From JBGSYN01 sp041750975 (lineage in GTDB: Bacteria; Pseudomonadota; Alphaproteobacteria; Geminicoccales; Geminicoccaceae): a stretch of DNA of 42,596 bases. The position numbers and the translations under genes are program-made. Positions 7,317 to 15,480 of this stretch are shown here, piece by piece. The stretch covers positions 1 to 42,596 of the forward strand of contig JBGSYN010000244.1 in assembly GCA_041750975.1 (NCBI GenBank), read 5' to 3'. Every line of letters begins with the position of its first letter. The first letter of the stretch is position 1. The notes below the pieces were generated by a model, which saw nothing but the letters and a program-made list of their open reading frames with translations, had not been told where the DNA came from and made no database searches.

Positions 7317-9981
7317 CGGCGGTCCTCTCGATTGCGGCTTGCGCCGCCGCCAGCCTTGCGATCGGCACGCGATAGGGCGAACAGGACACATAGTCGAGGC
7401 CGAGCTCCTCGCAGAAGGCGATCGAGGCCGGATCGCCGCCGTGCTCGCCGCAGATGCCGAGCTTGAGATCCGGCTTCGAGGCCCGGCCACGCTCGACGGC
7501 AATGCGGATCAACTGGCCCACGCCTTTAGTGTCAAGCGACTGGAACGGATCGAAATCGAAAATTTTGCTGTCGATATAGGCATCGATGAAGCTGCCCGAA
7601 TCGTCGCGCGACAGGCCCATGCCCATCTGGGTCAGGTCATTGGTGCCGAAACTGAAGAACGCAGCGACCTCGGCGATTTCGCCGGCGCAAACGGCGGCGC
7701 GCGGCACTTCAATCATAGTGCCGACATGGTATTCGAGATTGATGCTGTGTTCCTTGGCGACTTTGGCCGCGACATCGTCGATGCGCTGGCGGATCAGCTC
7801 GAGTTCGCGCCGGCCCATCACCAGTGGCACCATGACCTCCGGGACGACGCCTTTGCCGCTCGATTCGGCAAGTTCGGCCGCTGCCTCGAAGATGGCCCGG
7901 GCCTGCATTTCGTAGATTTCGGGGTATAGGATGCCGACACGGCAGCCGCGCAGGCCAAGCATCGGATTGGTCTCTCTCAGATCGGCGATACGGCGCTTAA
8001 CCTGCTTTGCCGACACCCCCAGGGATCGGGCGAGTTCCTCCATCTCTTCGATCTCATTCGGCAGGAACTCGTGCAGCGGCGGATCGAGCAGGCGAATGGT
8101 CACGGGCCGGCCGGCCATGATCTCGAAAATCTCGCGGAAATCATCACGCTGCATCGGCAGGATCTTAGCCAACGCCGCTTTGCGGCCTTCGGCGTCCTGC
8201 GCCAGAATCATTTCGCGAACGGCGATGATCCGCTCGCCCTGGAAGAACATGTGCTCGGTACGGCAAAGTCCGATGCCCTCAGCACCGAACTTGACGGCCG
8301 TCGCCGTATCGACCGGCGTTTCCGCGTTGGTGCGGACCTTGAGGCGGCGGACCCCGTCGGCCCATTCCATGAGCGTCGCGAAGTCGCCGGAAAGCTCTGG
8401 ATCGATGGTCGCGACCTTGCCTTCGATCACGAGGCCCTTGGCCCCGTCCAGCGTGATGAACTCGCCAGCCTTCACGGTCACGCCGCCGCAGCGAAAGAGC
8501 TGTTCCTGATAGTCGATGGCAACGTCGCCGGCACCGCAGATACAGGGCTTGCCCATGCCGCGCGCGACCACGGCGGCGTGGCTCGTCATGCCGCCCCGCG
8601 AGGTCAGGATGCCCTCGGATGCGTGCATCCCATGGATATCGTCGGGCGAGGTCTCGATCCGAACCAGCACCGTCTTACGGCCCTCGCCGGCCAACCGCTC
8701 GGCGTCGTCCGCCGAGAATACGACCGCGCCGGATACCGCACCGGGCGAAGCGGGCAGTCCGCGCGCGATCACCTTGGTCTCGGCCTCGGGATCAAGTTGG
8801 GGATGCAGAAGTTGATCGAGGGTCGGCGGATCGATGCGCTGGATCGCCTCGTTACGGGTGATCAGTCCGTCGCCCGCCATCTCGACGGCAATCTTGAGCG
8901 AGGCCGTGGCGGTCCTTTTGCCGGTTCGCGTCTGCAGGATATAGAGCTTGCCCTGCTGCACGGTGAATTCGACGTCCTGCATTTCGCGATAGTGCCGTTC
9001 CAGCCGGTCGAAAACCTCGCAAAGCTCGGCATATGCTTGCGGCAGCGCGACCTCCATCGAGGTCCTCGCCGATTCGTTCTGCTCGGCCATGGACTTGGTC
9101 AGCGGTTGTGGCGTGCGAATGCCGGCGACCACATCCTCGCCCTGTGCATTGACCAGGAACTCGCCATAGTAGGCGTGTTCTCCGGTGGAGGGATTGCGCG
9201 TGAAGGCGACGCCCGTGGCACAGTCATCGCCCATATTGCCGAATACCATGGCCTGCACATTGACCGCGGTGCCCATCTTCTCGGGGATCTTGTTCAAGCG
9301 GCGATAGGTGATCGCCCGCGGCACCATCCAGGAGCTGAAAACCGCACTGATCGCCCCCCAGAGCTGTTCCTGGGCGTTCTGCGGGAAGACCTTGCCGGAC
9401 TCGGTATGGACGATGCCTTTATAAGTCTCGATAAGGCCCTTGAGATCCCCGGCATCGAGGTCCGTATCGAAGCGGGCGCCCTGGTCCTGCTTCAGCTCTT
9501 CGAGCTTTTCCTCGAACAGGTAGTGATCGATCCCAAGCACGACGTCGCCGTAAACCTGGATGAGACGGCGATAGCTGTCATAGACGAAGCGGGCGTCCCC
9601 GCTCATGGCGATCAGCCCTTCGGCGGTCTCGTCATTGAGGCCGAGATTGAGCACCGTGTCCATCATCCCGGGCATCGAGATCGGCGCACCCGACCGGACC
9701 GAGACGAGGAGCGGCTTGTCGGGATTGCCGAACCTCAGGCCGAGCTCGTTTTCGACCTTGGCCACCGCCGCCTTGACCTGGGTGTCGACCTCGGGGGGAT
9801 AGGACTTTTTGTTCGCGTAGAAATGCGTGCAGACTTCCGTCGTGATGGTGAAGCCGGGCGGTACGGGCAGACCAAGGCTCGCCATTTCGGCAAGATTGGC
9901 GCCCTTGCCGCCCAGAAGGTCGCGCATCTCGGCCCGCCCCTCCGTATCCTTGCCGCCAAAGCTCATCACCCATTTGGTCAT
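7306..9981 (-). CDS. ppdK: Pyruvate, phosphate dikinase
   Basis: PPDK interconverts pyruvate, ATP and phosphate with phosphoenolpyruvate, AMP and pyrophosphate. The 891-residue protein has the full layout: an N-terminal nucleotide-binding domain (GGKGANLAEMASLGLPVPPGF, residues 24-44, and SVRSGAPISMPGMMDTVLN near 94-112), the central phosphohistidine domain with GGMTSHAA at 463-470 (His468 is the swivelling catalytic residue), and the C-terminal TIM-barrel domain with LCRTEHMFF, GTNDLTQMG and LGICGEHGGDP, where Cys844 is the expected acid/base. The ATG at 9981 follows glyS by 20 bases, so it is probably the last gene of the glyQS run, as is common in alphaproteobacteria. It ends 11 bases inside the converging ygfZ. 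Confidence 0.98.
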   Translation of the reverse strand: MTKWVMSFGGKDTEGRAEMRDLLGGKGANLAEMASLGLPVPPGFTITTEVCTHFYANKKSYPPEVDTQVKAAVAKVENELGLRFGNPDKPLLVSVRSGAPISMPGMMDTVLNLGLNDETAEGLIAMSGDARFVYDSYRRLIQVYGDVVLGIDHYLFEEKLEELKQDQGARFDTDLDAGDLKGLIETYKGIVHTESGKVFPQNAQEQLWGAISAVFSSWMVPRAITYRRLNKIPEKMGTAVNVQAMVFGNMGDDCATGVAFTRNPSTGEHAYYGEFLVNAQGEDVVAGIRTPQPLTKSMAEQNESARTSMEVALPQAYAELCEVFDRLERHYREMQDVEFTVQQGKLYILQTRTGKRTATASLKIAVEMAGDGLITRNEAIQRIDPPTLDQLLHPQLDPEAETKVIARGLPASPGAVSGAVVFSADDAERLAGEGRKTVLVRIETSPDDIHGMHASEGILTSRGGMTSHAAVVARGMGKPCICGAGDVAIDYQEQLFRCGGVTVKAGEFITLDGAKGLVIEGKVATIDPELSGDFATLMEWADGVRRLKVRTNAETPVDTATAVKFGAEGIGLCRTEHMFFQGERIIAVREMILAQDAEGRKAALAKILPMQRDDFREIFEIMAGRPVTIRLLDPPLHEFLPNEIEEMEELARSLGVSAKQVKRRIADLRETNPMLGLRGCRVGILYPEIYEMQARAIFEAAAELAESSGKGVVPEVMVPLVMGRRELELIRQRIDDVAAKVAKEHSINLEYHVGTMIEVPRAAVCAGEIAEVAAFFSFGTNDLTQMGMGLSRDDSGSFIDAYIDSKIFDFDPFQSLDTKGVGQLIRIAVERGRASKPDLKLGICGEHGGDPASIAFCEELGLDYVSCSPYRVPIARLAAAQAAIERTAVKD

Positions 9982-10001
9982 CTGCGGTTCCGTTTTATTT
10001 T

Positions 10002-12074
10002 CTAAAGGTGTTCTATAACTGAAAAATCGGCTAGTGGTGCCAGCTCCGTCGGAATGCTTGCGAGTAATCGAAGCCTGTTCAAGCGCACTTTATCATCTTC
10101 GACATTGACCATTACATTCTCGAAGAACCGATCGATAGGCACACGTATTCTAGCTGCACCCCGGACCGCCTCCTCAAACGCTTCGGCTTCTACTGCGTTT
10201 CGAATGTCAGCATTTATTTCTTCAAGTTGCGAGGCAAGTTCATGTTCTTCTTCCTGAGTGAACAGTGACTTGTCGTAGGATTCAGAATCGAAATCTTGCC
10301 CTTTGAGCTCAGGGCTTTGCGTAACAATACTTTCAGCTCGGCGGTATCCAGCGAGCAGATTGGCGCCGTCAGCCGTCTCGATCATCCTTTGTAGCGCCCT
10401 CACACGAGCAACGATCCCTACCAAATCACCTTTTTCGTCGTCTCCCACGGCATTGATGATGTCGTGACGGACGCCGTTCTCTCGTTGTTGGACCTTCAGC
10501 CTATCGAGGACGAATAGCCAAAGGTTGCCTTGGATATAATCAGGACGCATTTCGTCAAAACGGTCGGCGTATCCATTAACCGCGTGAAGCAATAGATTCC
10601 GAAGATCAAGGCGAACTCCGTTCTCGAGAATGAGCCGGATGACGCCAAGAGCCGCACGCCTCAAAGCGAAGGGGTCACTCGAGCCCGTCGGTGCGATCGC
10701 GGCTGCGAAGAACCCGGCAAGCGTATCGATCTTGTCGGCGAGGGCGACGGCGACGGCGATAGGAGCGCTGGGGCAGCCGTCATTCGGTCCCTGCGGGCTG
10801 TAATGATCGGCGATCGCTTTTGCAACGTCCTCGGTTTCGCCATGGGCCCTAGCGTAGTAGGAGCCCATCAGGCCCTGTAGCTCCGGAAATTCGCCTACCA
10901 TTCCGGTGACGAGATCGGATTTGGCCAGCCTCGCGGCACGTGCTGCGTGTTTCGCATCTGCATCGACTGCGTTTGCAATCACTGCCGCCAGCTGCTCGAT
11001 CCGCTCCACCTTCTCCCGAAGTGTTCCGAGTTCCGCATGGAACACTATCGTTTCGAGCTTGGGCAGGCGATCCTCGAGCGGTGTCGCAAGGTCCTGATCC
11101 CAGAAGAACTTGGCGTCCCACAACCGCGCCCTCAGCACCCGCTCATTGCCGGCGATGACGGCAGCGCCGCTATCGGCAGCCTCGATATTGGCGACCGTGA
11201 CGAACCAGGGCGCAAGCTCTCCCTCCACCGTCTCGACCGCCAGATATTTCTGATGGCTGCGCATCGAGATCACCAGAACCTCGGTCGGCAGGGTCATGAA
11301 TTGTCTATCGATCCGCCCCATCAGCGGCACCGGCCACTCGGCGAGGCCTTCGAGTTCGTGTAGAAGTCCAGGATCGTCGCGCAATCGCAAGCCCTGGTTC
11401 TGGGCAAGCTCTGTGGCGTGTTTGGCAATCAAGTTCCGGCGACGATCGCCGTCGAGCATGACATAAGCAGCTTCCAGCTGGGGCTGGTATCCGTCGTGAT
11501 CGGGGATCTCTATCGCATCGGGCGCCATGAAACGGTGGCCACGTGTAATACGCCCGGTCTTAATTCCGGCAAATTCGAAGGGCACGATCGCACCGTCGTG
11601 CAGACAGATGATGCCGTGCAGCGGCCTGACCCAGCGCGCCTCGCCCTCGCCCCAGCGCATCGATTTCGGCCAGGGGAATTTTGCCAAAAGCGCCGGCATG
11701 ATCTCGGCCAGGATCTCGGCCGTGGCGCGGCCCATGGCCGTGTAGATCGCATAAACCGCCTGACCCTTGCGCTCGTCACGCTCCTCCAGCCGGTAATCGA
11801 CATCTCCAAGGCTGCGCAGAAAACCTTCAATGGCCGCCTCAGGGGCGCCGACGCGAGGCCCTTTTCGCTCGACTGGCCGGTCCTGCTGTTTCGGAGGCAG
11901 CCCATGCGCAACGAGTGCCAGACGTCGCGGAGTTGCAAAAGCCTCCGCCTCGCTCCACGCGATGCCTTCCGCCGCCAGCGCTTCCTTAAGAAGATCGCGC
12001 AATTGCTCCGCAGCCCGAGTCTGCATGCGGGCCGGAATTTCCTCCGAGAAGAGTTCGAGCAGCAGGTCACTCAT
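10002..12074 (-). CDS. glyS: Glycine--tRNA ligase beta subunit
   Basis: GlyS is the large subunit of the alpha2-beta2 glycyl-tRNA synthetase. The 690-residue protein starts with MSDLLLELFSEEIPARM, the standard beta-subunit N-terminus, and has LMGRIDRQFMTLPTEVLVISM, VRPLHGIICLHDG and a metal-site-like GSYYARAHGE region, then the C-terminal DALR-type tRNA-binding domain ending FSVIEHL. The ATG at 12074 overlaps the glyQ stop (ATGA), so the subunits are translationally coupled; a longer frame to 12224 only reads antiparallel over glyQ codons. The last 600 bases or so (10005-10620) average about 50% GC by counting ten-base blocks, against roughly 58-68% in adjacent sequence, and use A/T-ending codons unlike the neighbours. 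The protein nevertheless looks intact. Confidence 0.97.
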   Translation of the reverse strand: MSDLLLELFSEEIPARMQTRAAEQLRDLLKEALAAEGIAWSEAEAFATPRRLALVAHGLPPKQQDRPVERKGPRVGAPEAAIEGFLRSLGDVDYRLEERDERKGQAVYAIYTAMGRATAEILAEIMPALLAKFPWPKSMRWGEGEARWVRPLHGIICLHDGAIVPFEFAGIKTGRITRGHRFMAPDAIEIPDHDGYQPQLEAAYVMLDGDRRRNLIAKHATELAQNQGLRLRDDPGLLHELEGLAEWPVPLMGRIDRQFMTLPTEVLVISMRSHQKYLAVETVEGELAPWFVTVANIEAADSGAAVIAGNERVLRARLWDAKFFWDQDLATPLEDRLPKLETIVFHAELGTLREKVERIEQLAAVIANAVDADAKHAARAARLAKSDLVTGMVGEFPELQGLMGSYYARAHGETEDVAKAIADHYSPQGPNDGCPSAPIAVAVALADKIDTLAGFFAAAIAPTGSSDPFALRRAALGVIRLILENGVRLDLRNLLLHAVNGYADRFDEMRPDYIQGNLWLFVLDRLKVQQRENGVRHDIINAVGDDEKGDLVGIVARVRALQRMIETADGANLLAGYRRAESIVTQSPELKGQDFDSESYDKSLFTQEEEHELASQLEEINADIRNAVEAEAFEEAVRGAARIRVPIDRFFENVMVNVEDDKVRLNRLRLLASIPTELAPLADFSVIEHL

Positions 12075-12958
12075 GAGGTCGGGGCATGGCCGCGGCTCTT
12101 GAGCCAAGCCTCGGCGCAAGCGCAAGCGAGGCTGCGCACACGGCCGATATAGGCGGCCCGCTCGGTGACGCTGATGACGCCCCGGGCATCCAGCAGATTG
12201 AACAGATGGCTCGCCTTGAGACATTGATCATAGGCGGGCAATGCGAGATTGCGCTTGAGAATGCTGGCGCACTCCTTCTCGGCGTCCGCGAAATGCCGGA
12301 ACAGGATTTCGGTGTCGGCAACCTCGAAATTGAAGGCCGAATATTCCCTTTCGGCTTGCAGGAAGACCTCGCCATAGGTGAAGCCGCGGCCATTGAAATC
12401 GAGATCGTAGACGTTTTCGATGCCCTGGACATACATCGCCAGCCGCTCGAGCCCGTAGGTCAGTTCGCCCGAGACCGGCCGGCAATCGAAGCCGCCGACC
12501 TGCTGGAAATAGGTGAACTGCGAGACCTCCATGCCGTCGCACCAGACTTCCCACCCAAGGCCCCAGGCGCCGAGGGTCGGGCTTTCCCAATCGTCCTCGA
12601 CAAATCGCAGATCGTGCAACCTCGGATCGATACCGAGCGCGTAGAGGCTCTGCAGATAGAGTTCCTGGAGATCCTGAGGCGACGGTTTCAGGATTACCTG
12701 GAACTGATAATAGTGCTGCAGCCGGTTCGGGTTCTCGCCGTAGCGGCCGTCGGTCGGGCGGCGCGACGGCTGGACATAGGCGGCGCGCCAAGGTTCCGGC
12801 CCCAGGGCCCGAAGCGTCGTTGCCGGGTGAAATGTCCCGGCCCCCACCTCGATGTCATAAGGCTGGACAATGACGCAGCCCTGAGCGGCCCAATAATGCT
12901 GGAGCCTCAAGATGAGATCTTGGAAGCCTTGGGGTTTATCGGCGGGTAATGACGCCAC
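12071..12958 (-). CDS. glyQ: Glycine--tRNA ligase alpha subunit
   Basis: GlyQ carries the class II aminoacylation active site of the heterotetrameric glycyl-tRNA synthetase. The 295-residue protein has the family hallmarks: FQDLILRLQHYWAAQGCVI, QPYDIEVGAGTFHPATTLR, YVQPSRRPTDGRYGENPNR, FVEDDWESPTLGAWGLGWE and FTYFQQVGG. Length is normal for the family. The start is a GTG at 12958; no ATG lies near the conserved N-terminus and no strong ribosome site is visible. The stop overlaps the glyS start by four bases. The small zinc-ribbon gene ends 80 bases upstream on the same strand. Confidence 0.97.
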   Translation of the reverse strand: MASLPADKPQGFQDLILRLQHYWAAQGCVIVQPYDIEVGAGTFHPATTLRALGPEPWRAAYVQPSRRPTDGRYGENPNRLQHYYQFQVILKPSPQDLQELYLQSLYALGIDPRLHDLRFVEDDWESPTLGAWGLGWEVWCDGMEVSQFTYFQQVGGFDCRPVSGELTYGLERLAMYVQGIENVYDLDFNGRGFTYGEVFLQAEREYSAFNFEVADTEILFRHFADAEKECASILKRNLALPAYDQCLKASHLFNLLDARGVISVTERAAYIGRVRSLACACAEAWLKSRGHAPTS

Positions 12959-13038
12959 GATTGCCGGTATCCAGGGGAGTGATCGCAGAACTGTGATGGT
13001 CGGGGCCGGCAGAGATCAACACCGGCAGGATGATCCGG

Positions 13039-13350
13039 TCAAGCGGCGTGGCTCCGCCCACCATTGCCGTCCGACTTCTTCTTCAAATCGCAACGCGATT
13101 CGTCGCGGCAAAAAGTACCGTTGGGGACATAGGCGCCGCATTTCGGGCAAGCCACTAGGTCGACCGCGGGCCTTGGCGGGGGGCGAGGCGGGGAGCGCGG
13201 CGCGCTTGGCGGTGGCTGTTGTCGTTCCCGCTTCGTTTTGACAGCCATTTCGCTGCGGGCACGTGCCTGCTCGAGCCAGCGAAAGCCGCGCCAAACGGCA
13301 ACGATGATGAGCACCGTGAAAATGATCTTGTTCAAGGTCAGACCAAACAT
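13039..13350 (-). CDS. Small membrane-anchored zinc-ribbon protein of unknown function
   Basis: I cannot assign a function to this 103-residue protein. Residues 1-20 (LTLNKIIFTVLIIVAVWRGF) form one membrane segment near the N-terminus. A basic stretch and a proline-rich linker (PPPSAPRSPPRPPPRP) follow, then a four-cysteine motif in which CPKC is followed nine residues later by C and five residues later by C (CPKCGAYV...FCRDESRC), which should bind one zinc ion. Similar one-helix plus zinc-ribbon proteins occur near glyQS in alphaproteobacteria as far as I recall. It sits between the S49 peptidase (51 bases upstream) and glyQ (80 bases downstream), all on the minus strand, and may be cotranscribed with them. 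Confidence 0.75.
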   Translation of the reverse strand: MFGLTLNKIIFTVLIIVAVWRGFRWLEQARARSEMAVKTKRERQQPPPSAPRSPPRPPPRPAVDLVACPKCGAYVPNGTFCRDESRCDLKKKSDGNGGRSHAA

Positions 13351-13401
13351 AAGCGAAGTCTAGGCGTGTCGGCGCGTCGAGGGAACCCGCACTTCACGCT
13401 T

Positions 13402-14265
13402 TTAGAGACCATAACGCTGCCACATCATGCGCGTTTCGATCGTTGCCAGGGTTTCTTCTGCAAGCTCGGCCGCCCAGTCGCGCGACCGGCTCCCGCCGAA
13501 CCGGCGTGACAGCCAACTGCCCTTGGGCTCGAGCAGGCGGATCCGGACATTTTTGCCGTAGCGCTCCTTGAGCACGGTCGTCGGATGTCCGAGGCCGTCG
13601 ATCAGGCCGCCTGCAGTGGCACTCTTGCCGCCCCAGACCCGGCCGTCGAACAGCATCGCCTCGTCGAGCTTCAGCCGATCGCCCCGGCGCGCGCGAACAT
13701 GCTCCTTGAAGGCGTCGAAGATATCGTCCTGCAGATCCTTCAGGATGGCCAGATCGCCGTCGCGCTCGGGGCGAAACGGATCGAGCAGTCCTTTGTGCGG
13801 TCCGGTGGTATGAACGCGGCGCTCGACGCCGAGCTTCTGGATCGCCTCGGTGAAGCCGAAACCCGCGGCGATGACGCCGATATTGCCGATGATCGAGGAT
13901 CGGTCGGCAAAAATCTCGTCGCCGGCGCAGGCCAGCCAATAGCCGCCCGACGCTGCAATATCCTCGATAAAGACGATAACGGGTTTTTTCTTCTCTTCCG
14001 CAAGCTCGCGGATGCGGCTCGAGATCATTGCCGATTGGACCGGCGAGCCGCCCGGGCTGTTGATGGAAAGCGCTACGGCCGGGGCCCGGCGCATGCCGAA
14101 AGCGGCGCGCAGCAGGCGGCTGGTCGATTTGAACGTCATGCCGGAGCGCGTGCCGACACTGCCGATCACGCCCGATAGCCGGACCAGGGGGATGGTGGTG
14201 CCCTTTCGAAATGGCGGCCACGTCATCAGCCGGCCGGTCGGCAGCCCCAAAAAAGTCGATGCCAT
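13402..14265 (-). CDS. S49 family (SppA/SohB-like) serine peptidase
   Basis: The 287-residue protein has the S49 peptidase fold used by signal-peptide peptidase SppA and SohB. VALSINSPGGSPVQS forms the oxyanion loop, IAASGGYWLACAGDEIFA contains the catalytic serine, and SIIGNIGVI follows. Members of this family with a single domain cleave membrane-associated peptides using a Ser-Lys dyad; which lysine serves here cannot be told by eye. A clear signal peptide or long membrane helix is missing from the N-terminus, so it may be a cytoplasmic or peripheral form. AGGGA lies five bases before the ATG at 14265. The methyltransferase gene ends seven bases upstream, so the two are cotranscribed. Confidence 0.92.
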   Translation of the reverse strand: MASTFLGLPTGRLMTWPPFRKGTTIPLVRLSGVIGSVGTRSGMTFKSTSRLLRAAFGMRRAPAVALSINSPGGSPVQSAMISSRIRELAEEKKKPVIVFIEDIAASGGYWLACAGDEIFADRSSIIGNIGVIAAGFGFTEAIQKLGVERRVHTTGPHKGLLDPFRPERDGDLAILKDLQDDIFDAFKEHVRARRGDRLKLDEAMLFDGRVWGGKSATAGGLIDGLGHPTTVLKERYGKNVRIRLLEPKGSWLSRRFGGSRSRDWAAELAEETLATIETRMMWQRYGL

Positions 14266-14272
14266 CGAGTCC

Positions 14273-15049
14273 CTATCCCTTTCCGGTCAAGTGCAGTGGC
14301 CGGGCGTGTTTGACGATCTGCTCGGCAGCTTCGGTGAAGCTGTCGTCGGCATTGTGCAAGACAAGACCCTGCAGCAGTCGCGCCGGTGCCCGAGACGCCT
14401 TGCGGCCGGCAATAATCACCCTGACCGCCGCCTCCGAACCGGCCCTGGCGAAAATAGGCAGGATGCGCAGATCGCCAAGCTGTGGTGCCAGACCTGCCAG
14501 AATTCCCGCGATCCGGTCTCCCCGGTGAATGATATGGAGCCAGCCCCGCGAGCGGACCCGTTTCAGGCAGAGGTCCAGCCAGACCTCGATCGGCATGGAT
14601 TCTTCATGCGCCCCGGACCGCGCCGGCTTGGGAGAGCCGCGGACGGATGCCGGTTCGTAAAAAGGCGGATTGGTGATGACGACATCGAATTGCCGGCTTT
14701 TCAACGCCTTCGACGCCGTGGCGAGGTCGCCATGGATAACCCGCAGATTGTCGCCGAAGCCGTTCAATTGCGCCGAGGCAGCGGCCAGGGAGAGGGCCGG
14801 TTCGTTGAGATCGATTCCGCAAACATGACAGGCGGGTTCGCGGGCGAAGAGGGCGAGGCTCGCCGCACCGCTGCCGATGCCGACGTCGAGAATGGTCCTG
14901 CCTGGAGCAAGATCGACGGTTGCGGCCAGGAGCAAGGCGTCGATTGCGGGCGGATAGACGTCGGGTGTGCGCCACACTTTGATCCGGCCGCCGAGCAGTT
15001 CATCGACCCATCTCTGGCCAATCTCCAAACCGTTTTCAGGACGGGTCAT
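14273..15049 (-). CDS. TrmN6/YfiC-like tRNA1(Val) adenine-N6 methyltransferase family protein
   Basis: The 258-residue protein is a class I SAM-dependent methyltransferase of the COG4123 (YfiC/TrmN6-like) type. Motif I reads ILDVGIGSGAASLAL, the acidic residue after strand 2 lies in CGIDLNEPAL, and the active-site motif is VITNPPFYEP, the NPPF tetrapeptide typical of exocyclic adenine-N6 methyltransferases. The E. coli homologue methylates A37 of tRNA1(Val). Alphaproteobacterial members lie next to DUF2007 and upstream of glyQS genes, as here. ATG at 15049 is chosen because MTRPENGLE fits the family start; it overlaps the end of the DUF2007 gene by 14 bases. A longer start at 15067 is possible. 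Confidence 0.9.
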   Translation of the reverse strand: MTRPENGLEIGQRWVDELLGGRIKVWRTPDVYPPAIDALLLAATVDLAPGRTILDVGIGSGAASLALFAREPACHVCGIDLNEPALSLAAASAQLNGFGDNLRVIHGDLATASKALKSRQFDVVITNPPFYEPASVRGSPKPARSGAHEESMPIEVWLDLCLKRVRSRGWLHIIHRGDRIAGILAGLAPQLGDLRILPIFARAGSEAAVRVIIAGRKASRAPARLLQGLVLHNADDSFTEAAEQIVKHARPLHLTGKG

Positions 15050-15257
15050 GAGTTTCCGACACGGCATCTTCGAGAACGGCTTGGGCGCGGGCGTGCTGAT
15101 CGTCCGGCACCATGAGACGGCGCGGCAAAATACCTATACTGCCCTCGACGCTGCTCATATGTGCGTCGAGCACCAGATAGTCTATTCCCGCCGCATTGAG
15201 GACGGCCTGCGCCCAAGACAGGTGGACGAGATCGTTGGTTCGTACCACTTCTATCAT
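15036..15257 (-). CDS. DUF2007 domain small protein
   Basis: This 73-residue protein fits the DUF2007 (putative signal-transducing) family: MIEVVRTNDLVHLSWAQAVL, then a beta-alpha-beta region ending RRLMVPDDQHARAQAVLEDA. Function is not established for the family, although the fold resembles small ligand- or protein-binding domains. AGGCGG precedes the ATG by five bases. It is the first gene of the minus-strand run leading to glyQ, glyS and ppdK, and its stop lies inside the methyltransferase start, so the two are translationally coupled. Confidence 0.85.
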   Translation of the reverse strand: MIEVVRTNDLVHLSWAQAVLNAAGIDYLVLDAHMSSVEGSIGILPRRLMVPDDQHARAQAVLEDAVSETHDPS

Positions 15258-15343
15258 TCAGCCGCCTCGTCTGGGTGTGTGCTGGCTCGAGGTCTTCGCA
15301 TTGACGAGCGCAGACCCGGGGAAATAGAAAAGCCGTCGCTCGA

Positions 15344-15390
15344 TTGCCAAGAATTATGCCAATTATCGGAAAATTGCCGTGGTTTGCCAA
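15344..15390. repeat. Cluster of four TTGCCAA-like boxes in the DUF2007/ispB divergent region
   Basis: TTGCCAA occurs at 15344-15350 and 15384-15390, ATGCCAA at 15356-15362 and TTGCCGT at 15374-15380, all in the same orientation, in an AT-richer stretch between the divergent DUF2007 and ispB genes. Start-to-start spacings are 12, 18 and 10 bases. They may be binding sites of a regulator; nothing in the window identifies it. Confidence 0.35.
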
Positions 15391-15440
15391 AGAGCATAAT
15401 CGCGTGATACCACGAAATGCGAAGAAATTTGGGGCGCCAT

Positions 15441-15464
15441 CGATCGTGCTGCAGCCGACGATCG
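15441..15464. promoter_or_regulatory. Inverted repeat immediately before the ispB ribosome site
   Basis: CGATCGT (15441-15447) and ACGATCG (15458-15464) form a perfect seven-base inverted repeat around a loop that itself contains the palindrome GCTGCAGC. It ends four bases before the GGAGG (15469-15473) used by ispB, so it could be an operator or a leader hairpin affecting translation. Confidence 0.35.
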
Positions 15465-15480
15465 GCATGGAGGACGTCTG

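Noticed and set aside
8071..10005. A 644-codon open frame on the plus strand, antisense to ppdK.
   Set aside because: It has no family features and lies entirely under intact ppdK, whose motifs are complete; high GC creates such long antisense frames.
12962..13027. Inverted pair TGCCGGT / ACCGGCA before glyQ, about 52 bases apart.
   Set aside because: The arms are short, the spacing is long, and one arm is close to coding sequence; a chance match in high-GC sequence is likely.
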